64,000 nt of DNA from contig NZ_QTXL01000007.1 in NCBI RefSeq assembly GCF_003461625.1, forward strand, positions 94,272-158,271, in the 5' to 3' direction. The stretch comes from Clostridium sp. AF15-31 (GTDB lineage Bacteria > Bacillota > Clostridia > Lachnospirales > Lachnospiraceae). Both the position numbers and the translations under genes were made by a program. Positions 24,181-34,363 of this stretch are shown here, in pieces; the stretch's first letter is position 1; each line of letters begins with the position of its first letter. The notes under the pieces are model-generated. The model worked only from the letters and a program-made list of their open reading frames with translations. It did no database searches and was not told the origin of the DNA.

Positions 24181-25362
24181 ATGTCAAAGGGGAAAAAAGT
24201 AAAGGTCGTAATTGAGGGAATCATTCTGTTGTTTATTGTTTACTGTGTCGTTTTAAAGATGCTGCCGGTATCGACAGGAAGACTGTCAACATACGAAGAG
24301 ATCAATGATGCAGTAGCAACAGCCGCTTCAAGGTATAAGAATACGGTTACGCTAAAGACAACAGGGGAACCGTATATGGATTATCAGTCGGTCCTTGACA
24401 AGCTGATGGAAAAGAATATGTATGCAGGTGGAGAATTCTATGCATTTTCTTATGTATATACGCCGGATTCAGGTGGAGAAAAGGTAGCGGTAAGGATCAG
24501 TCATATGAGCCGGTTAAAAAGCTTTCTTGTATTTATCCGTTCCGGTCAGATTTCGGGGAAGATAAAGGGGCTGTCAGATTACGAGAAAGTGAAAGCGGTA
24601 CATGATTATATTATCTTACATAATGAATATAACCGCTCATCCGGTGGTGCATGTAATACTCTGTACAGAGGAGATTCGGCATGTAACGGATATGCGCTGG
24701 CATTTTATATCATTATGAAAAAGGCCGGAGTCCCTGTTACCTGTGAATACGGTTATGGACTGGAATCCGAGCATCTGTGGAATCGGGTTCAGGTGGATGG
24801 ACACTGGTATAATATCGATCTGACATGGGATGATCTTGGTGGACAGAATGTCGGATATGATTATTTCCTTAAATCTGATGCGGACTGGCAGGGACATGAT
24901 CATGGCGGTTCCGATGCAGAAGTTTCTATGGATGTGACAGGAAAGACGGCAGCGGAATATTATAGAATGTTCCCGAATTATAATGCGATCATGATCTGGT
25001 CGATCATCGGAGTGATCGCAGCAGGGTTTGCATTATATATCTGGCTGCTTGACCGGAAGATGAAACGGAAGAAGTTAGAGAAAGCCCGTCTGGAAGCACA
25101 GGAGGAAGCGCAGAGAATGGAAGAACTCCATAAGAGAATGCAGGTGGTTACAGGTGCATTTACAGATGAAGCGACCGTTCCGGCGAATGAAAATGCGGTC
25201 ACGGACTATCAGACAGCACCATATACAACACAGATGGCAGAGAACGTAGATGAGACTATCATGAATCATGAACAACCTCAGACTGCGGATCCTTCTGAAA
25301 GTGCTTCACAGAATAAAAGCAGTGGTGCTCATTCGGGGTTCCGGTTGAAGCAGGATGATTAA
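24181..25362 (+). CDS. Membrane-anchored transglutaminase-like cysteine protease domain protein
   Basis: The protein has 393 residues. An N-terminal signal anchor (about 10-28) leads to an external transglutaminase-like domain. The catalytic triad is visible as C168 (GDSACNGYALAF), H198 (ESEHLWNRVQVDG) and D213 (WYNIDLTWDD). A second membrane segment (about 268-292) is followed by a cytoplasmic tail with a charged coiled coil (KARLEAQEEAQRMEELHKRM) and a low-complexity end. Such proteins cleave or crosslink peptides at the cell surface; the substrate is unknown. The RBS is GAGGAGAG. It stands alone, divergent from the por operon, and ends in a stem-loop. Confidence 0.9.
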   Translation: MSKGKKVKVVIEGIILLFIVYCVVLKMLPVSTGRLSTYEEINDAVATAASRYKNTVTLKTTGEPYMDYQSVLDKLMEKNMYAGGEFYAFSYVYTPDSGGEKVAVRISHMSRLKSFLVFIRSGQISGKIKGLSDYEKVKAVHDYIILHNEYNRSSGGACNTLYRGDSACNGYALAFYIIMKKAGVPVTCEYGYGLESEHLWNRVQVDGHWYNIDLTWDDLGGQNVGYDYFLKSDADWQGHDHGGSDAEVSMDVTGKTAAEYYRMFPNYNAIMIWSIIGVIAAGFALYIWLLDRKMKRKKLEKARLEAQEEAQRMEELHKRMQVVTGAFTDEATVPANENAVTDYQTAPYTTQMAENVDETIMNHEQPQTADPSESASQNKSSGAHSGFRLKQDD

Positions 25363-25384
25363 AAATATAATAATGAAAACTTTC

Positions 25385-25420
25385 ATCGGCATAGTTGTTC
25401 ACAACTATGCCGATTTGTGT
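25385..25420 (+). terminator. Stem-loop after transglutaminase-like gene
   Basis: A 14-nt arm, ATCGGCATAGTTGT (25385-25398), is the exact complement of 25401-25414 with a minimal loop. Only TTGTGTT follows, so termination may be incomplete. Confidence 0.7.
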
Positions 25421-25482
25421 TAAAATAAACAACGATTGACAAAATGAGAAAAAGAATCACCAACAAATCAGGAGGAAATAGA

Positions 25483-27774
25483 ATGATTAAATTATTTGAC
25501 AATGGTGCTTATCTTTTAAATGGCACAGAGCTTGTAGAAGACAATGCCGATGCAAATGCGATTCTTACACAGAAGTTAGGTACAGCTCCATCCAAGGAAG
25601 AAGCTGCAAAGAATACTATGGCATACGGTATCCTGGAGAAGCACAACACATCTGACAATATGGACAATCTTAAGATCAAATTCGATAAGATGACCTCTCA
25701 TGATATAACATTTGTAGGTATCATCCAGACAGCAAGAGCTTCAGGACTGAAAGAATTCCCGATTCCTTATGTCCTTACAAACTGTCATAACTCCTTATGT
25801 GCAGTTGGTGGTACGATCAATGAGGATGATCACATGTTTGGCCTTTCCTGCGCAAAGAAATTCGGTGGTGTCTATGTTCCGCCTCATCAGGCTGTTATCC
25901 ATCAGTTCGCAAGAGAAATGCTTGCAGAATGTGGTGCAATGATCCTTGGTTCTGACAGCCATACCCGTTATGGTGCGCTCGGTACAATGGCAATCGGCGA
26001 AGGCGGCGGAGAGCTTGCAAAGCAGCTCTTATGCAGAACTTACGATGTAGCTAAGCCCGGTGTAGTAGCAATCTATCTGGACGGAGAAGTTGCAAAGGGA
26101 GTAGGCCCTCAGGATGTTGCTCTTGCGATCATCGGTGCAACCTTCCAGTGTGGTTATGTTAAGAATAAGGTAATGGAGTTCGTAGGACCTGGTGTTGATA
26201 AATTATCTGCTGATTTCCGTATCGGTATCGATGTAATGACAACCGAGACAACCTGTCTGTCCTCTATCTGGAAGACAGATGAGAAGATCAAAGAGTGGTA
26301 TGATACACACTATAGACCGGAAGCATACAAGGAAATGAATCCGGGCCCAGTTGCTTACTATGATGGCGTTGTATATGTGGATCTGTCAAAGGTAAAACCA
26401 ATGATCGCTATGCCATTCCATCCAAGCAATACATATACAATTGAAGAATTAAATGCAAACCTGATGGACATCTTAGACGACTGCGAGAAGCGCGCACTGG
26501 TTAGTCTGGATGGTAAGGTTGATTTCACATTAAAGGATAAAGTCCGTGATGGCAAGTTATATGTAGAACAGGGAATCATTGCCGGATGTGCCGGTGGTGG
26601 ATTCGAGAACATCTGTCAGGCAGCGGATATCATCCGTGGAAGAAGCATCGGTGCAGATGAATTTACATTATCTGTATACCCTGCATCAACTCCTATCTAT
26701 ATGGAGCTTGCAAAGAACGGTGTACTGGCTGACCTGATCGAGACAGGTACGATCGTTAAGACAGCATTCTGCGGCCCTTGCTTTGGTGCCGGAGATACAC
26801 CTGCAAATAATGCATTATCAATCCGTCATTCAACCAGAAACTTCCCGAACCGTGAAGGTTCCAAGATCCAGAATGGTCAGATCTCATCCGTTGCACTTAT
26901 GGATGCACGATCGATCGCAGCGACAGCAGCTAACAAGGGATACCTTACAGCAGCTACAGATCTGGATGTTGAATACAAGGGACAGAAATATTTCTTCGAT
27001 AAGAGCATTTATGACAGACGAGTTTACAATGGTGTCGGCAAGGCTGATCCATCTGTTGAGATTAAGTTTGGTCCGAATATCAAAGACTGGCCGGAGATGA
27101 TCGCACTGACAGACAACCTGTTATTAAAGGTTGCATCTGTTATTAACGATCCTGTAACAACTACAGATGAACTTATTCCATCTGGTGAGACATCTTCCTA
27201 TCGTTCAAATCCGCTGGGACTTGCTGAGTTCACTTTATCCAGAAAAGATCCTGAATATGTAGGCCGTGCAAAGGCAATTCAGGCAGTTGAGAAGAAGAGA
27301 GAAGAACTTGGATGCTTCTGCAAGGCAGATGAATCCATGAAGCCTATGATGAAAGAAATCAAAGCAAAATTTGCAGATCGTGAGATCACAGGTTCCAATA
27401 CCGGTTACGGCAGTACGATCTTTGCTGTAAAGCCGGGTGACGGCTCTGCCAGAGAGCAGGCTGCTTCCTGCCAGAAGGTACTTGGCGGCTGGGCAAATAT
27501 TGCTAAGGAATATGCAACAAAGCGTTACAGATCCAACCTGATCAACTGGGGTATGCTTCCATTCATCATGGAGGAAGATTTCGCATTTGATAATGATGAT
27601 TATGTATTTATTCCGGGTATCCGTGAGGCTGTTCAGAATAAGAATGAGATCATCAAGGCATATGTGGTAAATAAAGACTTCAAGGAATTAGATCTGAAGC
27701 TTGGAAGCCTGACCGATGATGAGAGACAGATCATCATGGATGGCTGCCTGATCAACTACTATAAGAACAACTAA
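25483..27774 (+). CDS. Aconitase-family hydratase
   Basis: A 763-residue hydro-lyase of the aconitase superfamily, catalysing citrate/isocitrate-type isomerisation with a [4Fe-4S] cluster. Cluster cysteines are suggested in NCHNSLC or the following region, AGCAGGGF and [33 protein letters not shown] is the family signature. The C-terminal swivel domain (from about 610) contains [23 protein letters not shown]. Length and architecture match the clostridial group annotated as hydratase or aconitate hydratase, distinct from AcnA/AcnB. I chose ATG 25483 ([11 protein letters not shown]) with AGGAGG 7 bp upstream; the in-frame ATG 39 bp earlier has none. Well-spaced terminators lie on both sides, so it is monocistronic. 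Confidence 0.9.
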   Translation: MIKLFDNGAYLLNGTELVEDNADANAILTQKLGTAPSKEEAAKNTMAYGILEKHNTSDNMDNLKIKFDKMTSHDITFVGIIQTARASGLKEFPIPYVLTNCHNSLCAVGGTINEDDHMFGLSCAKKFGGVYVPPHQAVIHQFAREMLAECGAMILGSDSHTRYGALGTMAIGEGGGELAKQLLCRTYDVAKPGVVAIYLDGEVAKGVGPQDVALAIIGATFQCGYVKNKVMEFVGPGVDKLSADFRIGIDVMTTETTCLSSIWKTDEKIKEWYDTHYRPEAYKEMNPGPVAYYDGVVYVDLSKVKPMIAMPFHPSNTYTIEELNANLMDILDDCEKRALVSLDGKVDFTLKDKVRDGKLYVEQGIIAGCAGGGFENICQAADIIRGRSIGADEFTLSVYPASTPIYMELAKNGVLADLIETGTIVKTAFCGPCFGAGDTPANNALSIRHSTRNFPNREGSKIQNGQISSVALMDARSIAATAANKGYLTAATDLDVEYKGQKYFFDKSIYDRRVYNGVGKADPSVEIKFGPNIKDWPEMIALTDNLLLKVASVINDPVTTTDELIPSGETSSYRSNPLGLAEFTLSRKDPEYVGRAKAIQAVEKKREELGCFCKADESMKPMMKEIKAKFADREITGSNTGYGSTIFAVKPGDGSAREQAASCQKVLGGWANIAKEYATKRYRSNLINWGMLPFIMEEDFAFDNDDYVFIPGIREAVQNKNEIIKAYVVNKDFKELDLKLGSLTDDERQIIMDGCLINYYKNN

Positions 27775-27788
27775 GGTATTCTAATATA

Positions 27789-27900
27789 ACAATTTCCTTA
27801 CAAGGTGAGTCCTACCTATAAGTGGAAGTTGTAAAAACGTTGAAACCGCTGCTGGTGGTTTCACAAATATGGCTATGTCTTATGACATAGCCATATTTAT
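27789..27900 (+). terminator. Three consecutive hairpins ending in an intrinsic terminator
   Basis: CAATTTCC...GGAAGTTG (from about 27789), then GAAACC-GCTGCTGGT-GGTTTC, then a perfect 15-bp stem (27865-27879 with 27884-27898) flanked by A- and T-rich sequence. The last is the terminator of the hydratase gene; the first two may protect the transcript's 3' end. Confidence 0.8.
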
Positions 27901-27923
27901 ATTATAAGAAGGAGAGAAACAAC

Positions 27924-28766
27924 ATGATATATATAGGAAATCACCTGTCGTCCTCCAAAGGCTTTGAGGCGATGGGAAAGGCGGCATTAAAACTTGGTGC
28001 AAATACATTTGCATTTTTTACAAGAAATCCACGGGGCGGAAAGGCGAAAGAGATCGATCCGGCAGATGCGGAGCGGTTACGTTCCCTGATGGAGGAGCAT
28101 CATTTTGGGAAACTGGTCGCACATGCACCATATACGATGAATGTCTGTGCAGCAAAACCGGATATTCGGGAGTTCTCATGGAATATCTTAAAGGATGATA
28201 TGGAGCGGATGGAGTATCTTCCGGGAAATTATTATAATTTCCATCCGGGTGCACATGTTGGTCAGGGGGCAGAAGAAGCCATACCGGTAATTGCTGACGC
28301 ATTAAATCATGCGATCAAACCGACTCAGAGTACAGTTGTATTACTTGAAACAATGGCAGGCAAAGGCTCGGAAGTCGGAAGAAATTTTAAAGAACTGGAA
28401 CGTATCATAGAGCTTGTTGACTGCAAGGATAAGATCGGGGTATGCTTTGATACCTGTCATACATGGGATGGTGGCTATGATCTTGTGGAAGATCTGGATG
28501 GTGTACTTCACACATTTGATCAGATCATCGGACTTGACCGTTTAAAAGCTGTTCATCTAAATGACAGCATGAATGTGAGAGATTCACACAAAGACCGACA
28601 TCAGAAGATCGGAGAGGGTGAGATCGGAGCAGAAGCATTAAAACGGATCGTAACGCATCCATTGCTTGCAGGCAGACCGTTTATCTTAGAAACACCAAAT
28701 GATGATGCCGGATATGCAAGAGAGATAGCAATGATAAAGAGATGGGCGGATGAAAGCATGGAGTAA
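27924..28766 (+). CDS. nfo: Deoxyribonuclease IV (endonuclease IV, AP endonuclease)
   Basis: It cleaves DNA 5' to abasic sites during base-excision repair. The 280-residue TIM barrel has the trinuclear zinc ligands in family context: VAHAPY, YNFHPGAH, VLLETMAGKGSEVG, GVCFDTCHTWDGGYD, AVHLNDS, RHQKIGEGEIG and PFILETPND. All are intact, so it should be active. AAGGAGAG lies upstream. It is flanked by terminators on both sides. Confidence 0.97.
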   Translation: MIYIGNHLSSSKGFEAMGKAALKLGANTFAFFTRNPRGGKAKEIDPADAERLRSLMEEHHFGKLVAHAPYTMNVCAAKPDIREFSWNILKDDMERMEYLPGNYYNFHPGAHVGQGAEEAIPVIADALNHAIKPTQSTVVLLETMAGKGSEVGRNFKELERIIELVDCKDKIGVCFDTCHTWDGGYDLVEDLDGVLHTFDQIIGLDRLKAVHLNDSMNVRDSHKDRHQKIGEGEIGAEALKRIVTHPLLAGRPFILETPNDDAGYAREIAMIKRWADESME

Positions 28767-28789
28767 TTGTAAGGATAACAGATAAAATA

Positions 28790-28852
28790 AAAACGGCCAC
28801 TATCAGAATGGTTACCCAATAACGGTTTCATTCTGACAGTGGCAGTTTTTAA
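28790..28852. terminator. Bidirectional terminator between nfo and the SPFH gene
   Basis: AAAACGGCCACTATCAGAATG (from 28790) pairs with CATTCTGACAGTGGCAGTTTT (to 28850) with a few mismatches; it is A-rich on one side and T-rich on the other. Confidence 0.85.
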
Positions 28853-28876
28853 TATTACCAATGAATCAGTTCAATC

Positions 28877-29812
28877 TTATTTCTCTGTTTTTACTAATTC
28901 CGATAATGAAGTTGCAAGTCCTGCAACACCCTGAATATCAGATGGAATAATGATCTTGGTTGACTTGCCGTCAGCAGCCTTTGCGAATGCTTCCAGACTC
29001 TTGATCGTAAGAACCTGATTAGATGGAGCAGATTCATTTAAGAGACGGATACTGTCTGCATTTGCCTGCTGTACAGCGAGGATAGCCTGTGCCTGACCTT
29101 CAGCTTCACGGATCGTTGCTTCCTTCTTAGCTTCTGCGCGAAGAATCTGTGACTGCTTCTCGGCTTCTGCTTCCAGGATAACGGACTGTTTGTTACCTTC
29201 TGCAATAAGGATTGCAGATTTCTTTTCACCTTCTGCTTTCAGGATCTGTTCACGTCTTTCACGTTCTGCCTTCATCTGTTTTTCCATGGCATCCTGAATC
29301 GCTGCAGGTGGGATAATATTCTTTAGCTCAACACGGTTTACCTTGATGCCCCAAGGATCAGTTGCTTCGTCCAGAGTAGCACGCATCTTTGTGTTGATCG
29401 TCTCTCTGGATGTCAGTGTCTGGTCAAGTTCGAGATCACCGATAATGTTACGGAGAGTAGTGGCTGTCAGGTTTTCGATTGCCATGATCGGATTTTCAAC
29501 ACCATAGCAGAAAAGCTTTGGATCTGTGATCTGGAAGAAAACGACAGTATCGATTCTCATTGTAACGTTATCTTTCGTGATAACCGGCTGTGGAGCGAAG
29601 TCTACAACCTGTTCCTTTAAGGTAACACGACGTGCGATCTTATCGATAATAGGCATTTTCATATGAAGACCTACGGACCATGTACCGCAGTAGGTTCCCA
29701 GACGTTCGATAACGTAAGCATGTGCCTGTGGGACGATCTTGATTGTGCTGCAGATAATAATGATAGCAATGAATACTAAGATAATTACCAGCCATGTGAG
29801 TGGTGAATCCAT
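28877..29812 (-). CDS. SPFH/band-7 domain membrane protein (QmcA-like)
   Basis: A 311-residue stomatin-like protein. One N-terminal membrane anchor (about 5-25) is followed by the SPFH domain (about 27-180; AYVIERLGTYCGTWSVGLHMKMP and ENLTATTLRNIIGDLELDQTLTSR are characteristic). A long Ala/Glu-rich coiled coil (about 180-260, EAEKQSQILRAEAKKEAT) follows, with a C-terminal tail. It oligomerises in the membrane and is thought to organise membrane microdomains. The NfeD-like gene directly upstream on the same strand completes the classic NfeD/SPFH pair. Confidence 0.95.
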   Translation of the reverse strand: MDSPLTWLVIILVFIAIIIICSTIKIVPQAHAYVIERLGTYCGTWSVGLHMKMPIIDKIARRVTLKEQVVDFAPQPVITKDNVTMRIDTVVFFQITDPKLFCYGVENPIMAIENLTATTLRNIIGDLELDQTLTSRETINTKMRATLDEATDPWGIKVNRVELKNIIPPAAIQDAMEKQMKAERERREQILKAEGEKKSAILIAEGNKQSVILEAEAEKQSQILRAEAKKEATIREAEGQAQAILAVQQANADSIRLLNESAPSNQVLTIKSLEAFAKAADGKSTKIIIPSDIQGVAGLATSLSELVKTEK

Positions 29813-29866
29813 AATAAGTACCTCCTTTAAGTGGCGACAGATATAGTATCTGTCAAATTAAATAAA

Positions 29867-30316
29867 TTATATTCTGCTGACAATAAGTTTTACGCCGGAA
29901 ACCTCATTGATCGTGACTTCGGTTCCCTGGGGAATAATATCAGTTTCATCAGCAGCACGTGCGGTCCATTCGAGACCATTTACTTTTACCTGCCCGGTAG
30001 CCTTTAGATTATCAATGGTTTCAGATACGATCACCTGTTTGCCGACCAGACTTTCAACATTTGTTTTTTCCATATCGGATAATTTGAAATGTTTTAAAGC
30101 CACAGGCCTTGTAGTAAACAGAAGAACTAATGAAATAACTGCAAAGATCAATATCTGGATGATCAGTGATGTACCAAAGAATACAGAGATCGCAGATACC
30201 AAAGCTCCTCCCGCGAACCAGATGGTTGTAAGTCCGAGAGTAATGATTTCGATAATTATACAGACCATAAAGATAACGGACCAGATAATTAATTGACAGA
30301 TTAATTCATTTTCCAT
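29867..30316 (-). CDS. NfeD-like protein
   Basis: The 149-residue short NfeD-like partner of the adjacent SPFH protein. Three membrane segments occupy the first 85 residues, followed by an OB-fold domain (about 90-149; VGKQVIVSETIDNLKATGQVKVNGLEWTARA) that binds the SPFH partner in characterised pairs. I chose MENELICQ as the start because AGGAGGT lies 7 bp upstream; earlier in-frame ATGs have no RBS. The protease domain of long NfeD proteins is absent. Confidence 0.92.
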   Translation of the reverse strand: MENELICQLIIWSVIFMVCIIIEIITLGLTTIWFAGGALVSAISVFFGTSLIIQILIFAVISLVLLFTTRPVALKHFKLSDMEKTNVESLVGKQVIVSETIDNLKATGQVKVNGLEWTARAADETDIIPQGTEVTINEVSGVKLIVSRI

Positions 30317-30534
30317 AAGAACACCTCCTTTATGCCTCCCCGGTCTTAGGCAAAATAAGTTTTGTGGTTTGTTAAGAACCCTTAAACATGTCACTATTTT
30401 ACTATGTAACCCAGATATCGACAATGCTTTTTTCAAAAATATAGGGTTATTTAAGGTTCATTTTTTGAACGATTTTGGATTTGGTAAAGTCATGGTTAAA
30501 TCTATTTTAAATCTATTAAAAATAGGAAATGCTA

Positions 30535-30563
30535 TTGCTTGACTTTTTGAAACAGTATATAAT
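30535..30563 (+). promoter_or_regulatory. Candidate promoter of the AI-2E-family gene
   Basis: TTGCTT (30535-30540), 17 bp, TATAAT (30558-30563), about 96 bp before the start codon. In the rest of the 340-bp divergent gap I see only a short inverted repeat, GTTCA-TTTTT-TGAAC (30456-30470), and no gene. Confidence 0.55.
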
Positions 30564-30658
30564 TTTTTCAGGTTGTTTATAATTATATGTAAGAATAAAT
30601 CCATTGATGTGTTGTTACAGGAATGGAATGAAACGACATATCCGATGTTGGGTTTTGA

Positions 30659-32146
30659 ATGCGGAAAGGGAAAGGTTATCAGACAAAATTGGGAAATGAA
30701 AAAAAAAGACGGCTGTTTAAGGCGGGAACGATTATATTTCTGGTAATTGCAGCAGCGCTTGTATTTAATAAGATATTGGAGGAGTGGACAGGCTTTCGGA
30801 AGGTACTGGATACGATAACCGGGGCGGCAGCACCGATTATAATTGGTTTTGTGATCGCTTTTTTGTTGAATCCGGTGCTTATCTTTTTTGATCGCCTGTG
30901 TCATACGATCTTACAGGATCGGGTGATCAAAGACAAGAAAAAACTGTTTCATGTATCAAGAGCCATATCGATCATTATAACGATCATTTTGTTCCTTGGT
31001 CTGCTCACGGGTTTGATCTGGATGGTAGTGCCACAGGTCATCGACAGTATCAATCTTCTTATATCCAATATGGATAATTACTATAATAATATCATGAAGG
31101 CGATCAATACCATTTATGATAAATTCAAGAACCTTGGCGAATCCGAAGAAATGGTAATGAATGTCGTAAACACTGTATATGACCGCTTGCAGAAATGGGT
31201 AAATACAGATGTTGTTCCGAATCTGGATAAGATTGTATTAAATATCAGCTCCGGTGTTGTGGGCGGATTGAAGTTCATTTATAATTTCCTGATCGGTATT
31301 GTAGCATCTATCTATGTGATGGCGAATAAGGAATATTTGGCTTCCAGAGGCAAGAAAATCGTCTATGCACTGTTTAAACTGAAAAACGCGAATATCATTC
31401 TGGATGGACTTGCAAGTGTAAATAAGATATTCAGTCAGTTTATCAATGGTAAGATCGTGGATTCGATCATAATCGGGATTATAACATTTATTTTGACAAC
31501 GATCGTAGATATGCCATATGCATTGCTGATCAGTGTTATCATTGGTGTGACAAATGTAATTCCGTTTTTTGGTCCGATCATCGGTGCGATCCCATGTGTG
31601 TTTATTGTTCTGATCGCAGATCCGATCAAGAGTATCATATTGCTTATCATGATCCTGTGTATTCAGCAGTTTGATGGAAATATTTTAGGACCAAAGATCC
31701 TTGGTGATGTAACGGGACTTTCCAGCTTCTGGGTTCTGACCGCGGTTATCGTAGGCGGTGGTATCTTCGGATTCTACGGAATGTTACTGGGTGTTCCGGT
31801 ATTTGCATGTATCTACATGTATATCAATAAGACATGTACCGACAAGCTGGAAAAGAAGCATATGGTATCGGTGTCCTCGGAATTTGAGCGGATCAAACGG
31901 ATCGATGAAGAAACCGGAAAGCCAATCTATCTGACAGAGGAAGAGGAGGATATCCGTTTTCATAAAAAAACTCCGGAGGAAAAAGCAGCTGCAAAGGCAG
32001 ATCGCGAAGCAAAGAGGCATGCGAAGAAGCTTTATCAGCAGATTGAGAAAGTGATGCATGCAGAGAAAGCTGACGATCAGTTGGCAGCAACGAAGCATGA
32101 AGCGGAAAAACAGAGCAGTGATGACGACAAAGATGATCAAATGTAG
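30659..32146 (+). CDS. AI-2E transporter family (YhhT/YdjX-type) permease
   Basis: A 495-residue membrane protein of the former UPF0118 family. Two N-terminal segments, one near 75-110, a long external helical region (about 115-190) and four to five C-terminal segments are seen, with the signature VIGVTNVIPFFGPIIGAIPCVFIVLI and FWVLTAVIVGGGIFGFYGMLLGVPVFA. Members export AI-2 or other small molecules, or act as Na+/H+ antiporters; the substrate here is unknown. The C-terminal 80 residues are a charged coiled tail. The start is uncertain: ATG 30659 lacks a clear RBS, and a TTG eleven codons in is an alternative. Confidence 0.88.
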   Translation: MRKGKGYQTKLGNEKKRRLFKAGTIIFLVIAAALVFNKILEEWTGFRKVLDTITGAAAPIIIGFVIAFLLNPVLIFFDRLCHTILQDRVIKDKKKLFHVSRAISIIITIILFLGLLTGLIWMVVPQVIDSINLLISNMDNYYNNIMKAINTIYDKFKNLGESEEMVMNVVNTVYDRLQKWVNTDVVPNLDKIVLNISSGVVGGLKFIYNFLIGIVASIYVMANKEYLASRGKKIVYALFKLKNANIILDGLASVNKIFSQFINGKIVDSIIIGIITFILTTIVDMPYALLISVIIGVTNVIPFFGPIIGAIPCVFIVLIADPIKSIILLIMILCIQQFDGNILGPKILGDVTGLSSFWVLTAVIVGGGIFGFYGMLLGVPVFACIYMYINKTCTDKLEKKHMVSVSSEFERIKRIDEETGKPIYLTEEEEDIRFHKKTPEEKAAAKADREAKRHAKKLYQQIEKVMHAEKADDQLAATKHEAEKQSSDDDKDDQM

Positions 32147-32207
32147 GAAACGTAGCATATTCAGAAATGACAGGGCACATATAGTGTAGCTTTATGTGAT
32201 AGAATAA

Positions 32208-32270
32208 GCCGGCAGATTTCTGTGGGGTAAATACCCGGTTAGAGATTTGCCGGCGTTCCTTTTGCAATAG
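32208..32270 (+). terminator. Terminator after AI-2E-family gene
   Basis: GCCGGCAGATTTCTG (from 32208) pairs with AGAGATTTGCCGGC (to 32254), followed by GTTCCTTTTG. Confidence 0.75.
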
Positions 32271-32308
32271 GATAAAATAGTTATTTTCTTTGAATTAGAA
32301 GCATTTTA

Positions 32309-32494
32309 TCAGATAAATCGATTTAATTTTCCATCGTAGTTAAAACCGGCAGATGCCAGTTTTTCGGAAACATCATTTACATTCAGATCCAGATCCGTAC
32401 ATAATTCATCCAGACTCGGATAAAAATCACGAAGCTTCATATTAATAAAGCTGAGGAGCATAACAGGATCTTTTGGAATATTTGGATTAGCCAT
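32309..32494 (-). CDS. DUF4250 domain protein
   Basis: A 61-residue cytoplasmic protein typical of Clostridia. The family core is IPKDPVMLLSFINMKLRDFY followed by SLDELCTDLDL. No function is known. AAAGGAGGT lies upstream on the minus strand. It is divergent from the flippase gene, with about 200 bp between them, and ends 55 bp from the terminator region of the AI-2E-family gene. Confidence 0.9.
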   Translation of the reverse strand: MANPNIPKDPVMLLSFINMKLRDFYPSLDELCTDLDLNVNDVSEKLASAGFNYDGKLNRFI

Positions 32495-32692
32495 AGGTGG
32501 AAAACCTCCTTTTATGAAAATCTTTTACATATTTTATTTGTAATAAGTATAAAAAACTGGTATATATATAGGGTATTGGAAACGTGTGTCATTTCCGATG
32601 TTAGTATAGCAGACGCCGGAAATATGTGCAACCAGATAGAATGGTAGCTGATCGTCTTGTAGTCAGTTACAAAATAATCAGGAGAAACAATC

Positions 32693-34351
32693 ATGCAGAA
32701 TGATAATGAAAAGAAGAAAATAAAGAAGCCGTCCGGTATGAGGACAAATTTTGCTTTTCAGGCGGCAGTGCTGGCAGGTGCAGGTATATTATCCCGAGTG
32801 ATCGGTCTCTTATACCGGTCACCGTTATTTCAGATTATCGGAGATGAGGGAAATGGATATTATGGTACAGCGTATGCAATATATTCCATGATATTGATGA
32901 TCGCTACGTACAGCATTCCAACAGCGGTTTCTAAGATCATTTCAGGGAAGCTGGCCCTGGGAGAATACAGAAATGCGAGACGGGTATTTAAATGTGCTTT
33001 TATCTATGTAGTATCTGTCGGATTGGTGGCGGCTGTCCTGACATTTGCATTTGCACCGGCTTTGGTGAAGGAACAGCCAAATGCGATTTTAAGCTTACAG
33101 ATCCTCGCACCGACAATATTTCTGTCGGGCTTTCTTGCTATCTACAGAGGCTATCTTCAGGCATATAAAACGATGATTCCAACCTCCATATCACAGATTA
33201 TAGAGCAGATTGCAAATGCAGTTGTCAGTGTTCTGGCTGCCTATCTGATGTCCAGACCATTTGTACCGGGAACCTCTGAACATGCAAAATATGGTGCAGC
33301 AGGCAGTGCAATGGGAACAGGGGCAGGTGTTCTTTGTGGAATTATTTATATTCTGATCGCATATGCAGGAAGAAGAAAAGAAATTATGGAGACAGTAGAG
33401 TCTGATGTTTCGTCGAATGTAGAATCATATGGAAAGTTATTCCGGCAGATCGTAATGATCGTAACACCGATCATTATTGCTGCATTTGTGTATAATATTA
33501 CGACCACCGTAGATATGAAGATTTTCTACAATGTCTTAAACAGTAAAAATGTAGATCGTGTTGAATCTGCAAATTTGTACGGTATTTTTTCCGGTCAGTA
33601 CATGGTGCTGATCAATCTTCCGGTATCGATCGCATCTGCGGTTGGAACAACCCTGATACCAAATATTTCGGGAGCATTTACCAAGGGGGATAAACTGGAA
33701 ACGAATCATGTATATAATCAGTCTATGAGCATCACGATGATGGTGACAATACCATGTGCAGTCGGAATCGGCGTGTTGTCAGAACCAATCATCACGCTGT
33801 TGTTCCGTGGTGCAGATCCGCTGGTATTTAAGGCATTGACTGCAGGCTGCATATCTGTGGTATTTTATTCGTTATCAACACTTACAAACAGTATCTTACA
33901 GGGAATCGGAAAGGTTATGGAGCCGGTCAAGAATGCGACACTTGCATTGTTGATCCACCTGATTTTCCTTGCTGCCATTTTGAAATTCACAGATGCGAAG
34001 TTGTTTGGTCTGGTAGCAGCAACGATCCTGTATTCATTACTGGCATGTATCTTTAATCATATATCTGTATCCAAATATATGTCTACGAAGCTTGATGTGA
34101 AGAAGATCTATCTTGCTCCTGCCGTTGCATCGATATTTATGGGAATCGTTGCCTGGGGCAGTTATCAGATCTTCTACCACCTGATCCATATGAATTCAGT
34201 CAGTGTTGTTCTGGCAATCCTGCTTGCAGTTATTTTCTATGCAGCAGCTATTCTGGCAGTCGGAGGATATACGAAGGAAGAAATCCTTGCTATGCCAAAG
34301 GGAACCCTGATCCTGAAGCTTGCAGAAAAACTACATCTGGTGAGAGAGTAG
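32693..34351 (+). CDS. Polysaccharide biosynthesis/lipid flippase of the MurJ-SpoVB (MVF/MOP) superfamily
   Basis: A 552-residue membrane protein with fourteen or so hydrophobic segments. The start FQAAVLAGAGILSRVIGLLYRSPLFQIIGDEGNGYY is the hallmark of the SpoVB/YtgP-like group within the MOP exporter superfamily, which flips lipid-linked cell-wall or polysaccharide precursors. LLFRGADPLVFKAL occurs after the tenth segment as in relatives. AGGAGAAAC lies upstream. Twelve bp separate it from the EIIC-EAL gene, so the two are co-transcribed. Whether it handles lipid II or another lipid cannot be decided. Confidence 0.9.
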   Translation: MQNDNEKKKIKKPSGMRTNFAFQAAVLAGAGILSRVIGLLYRSPLFQIIGDEGNGYYGTAYAIYSMILMIATYSIPTAVSKIISGKLALGEYRNARRVFKCAFIYVVSVGLVAAVLTFAFAPALVKEQPNAILSLQILAPTIFLSGFLAIYRGYLQAYKTMIPTSISQIIEQIANAVVSVLAAYLMSRPFVPGTSEHAKYGAAGSAMGTGAGVLCGIIYILIAYAGRRKEIMETVESDVSSNVESYGKLFRQIVMIVTPIIIAAFVYNITTTVDMKIFYNVLNSKNVDRVESANLYGIFSGQYMVLINLPVSIASAVGTTLIPNISGAFTKGDKLETNHVYNQSMSITMMVTIPCAVGIGVLSEPIITLLFRGADPLVFKALTAGCISVVFYSLSTLTNSILQGIGKVMEPVKNATLALLIHLIFLAAILKFTDAKLFGLVAATILYSLLACIFNHISVSKYMSTKLDVKKIYLAPAVASIFMGIVAWGSYQIFYHLIHMNSVSVVLAILLAVIFYAAAILAVGGYTKEEILAMPKGTLILKLAEKLHLVRE

Positions 34352-34363
34352 AGAAAGGAACGT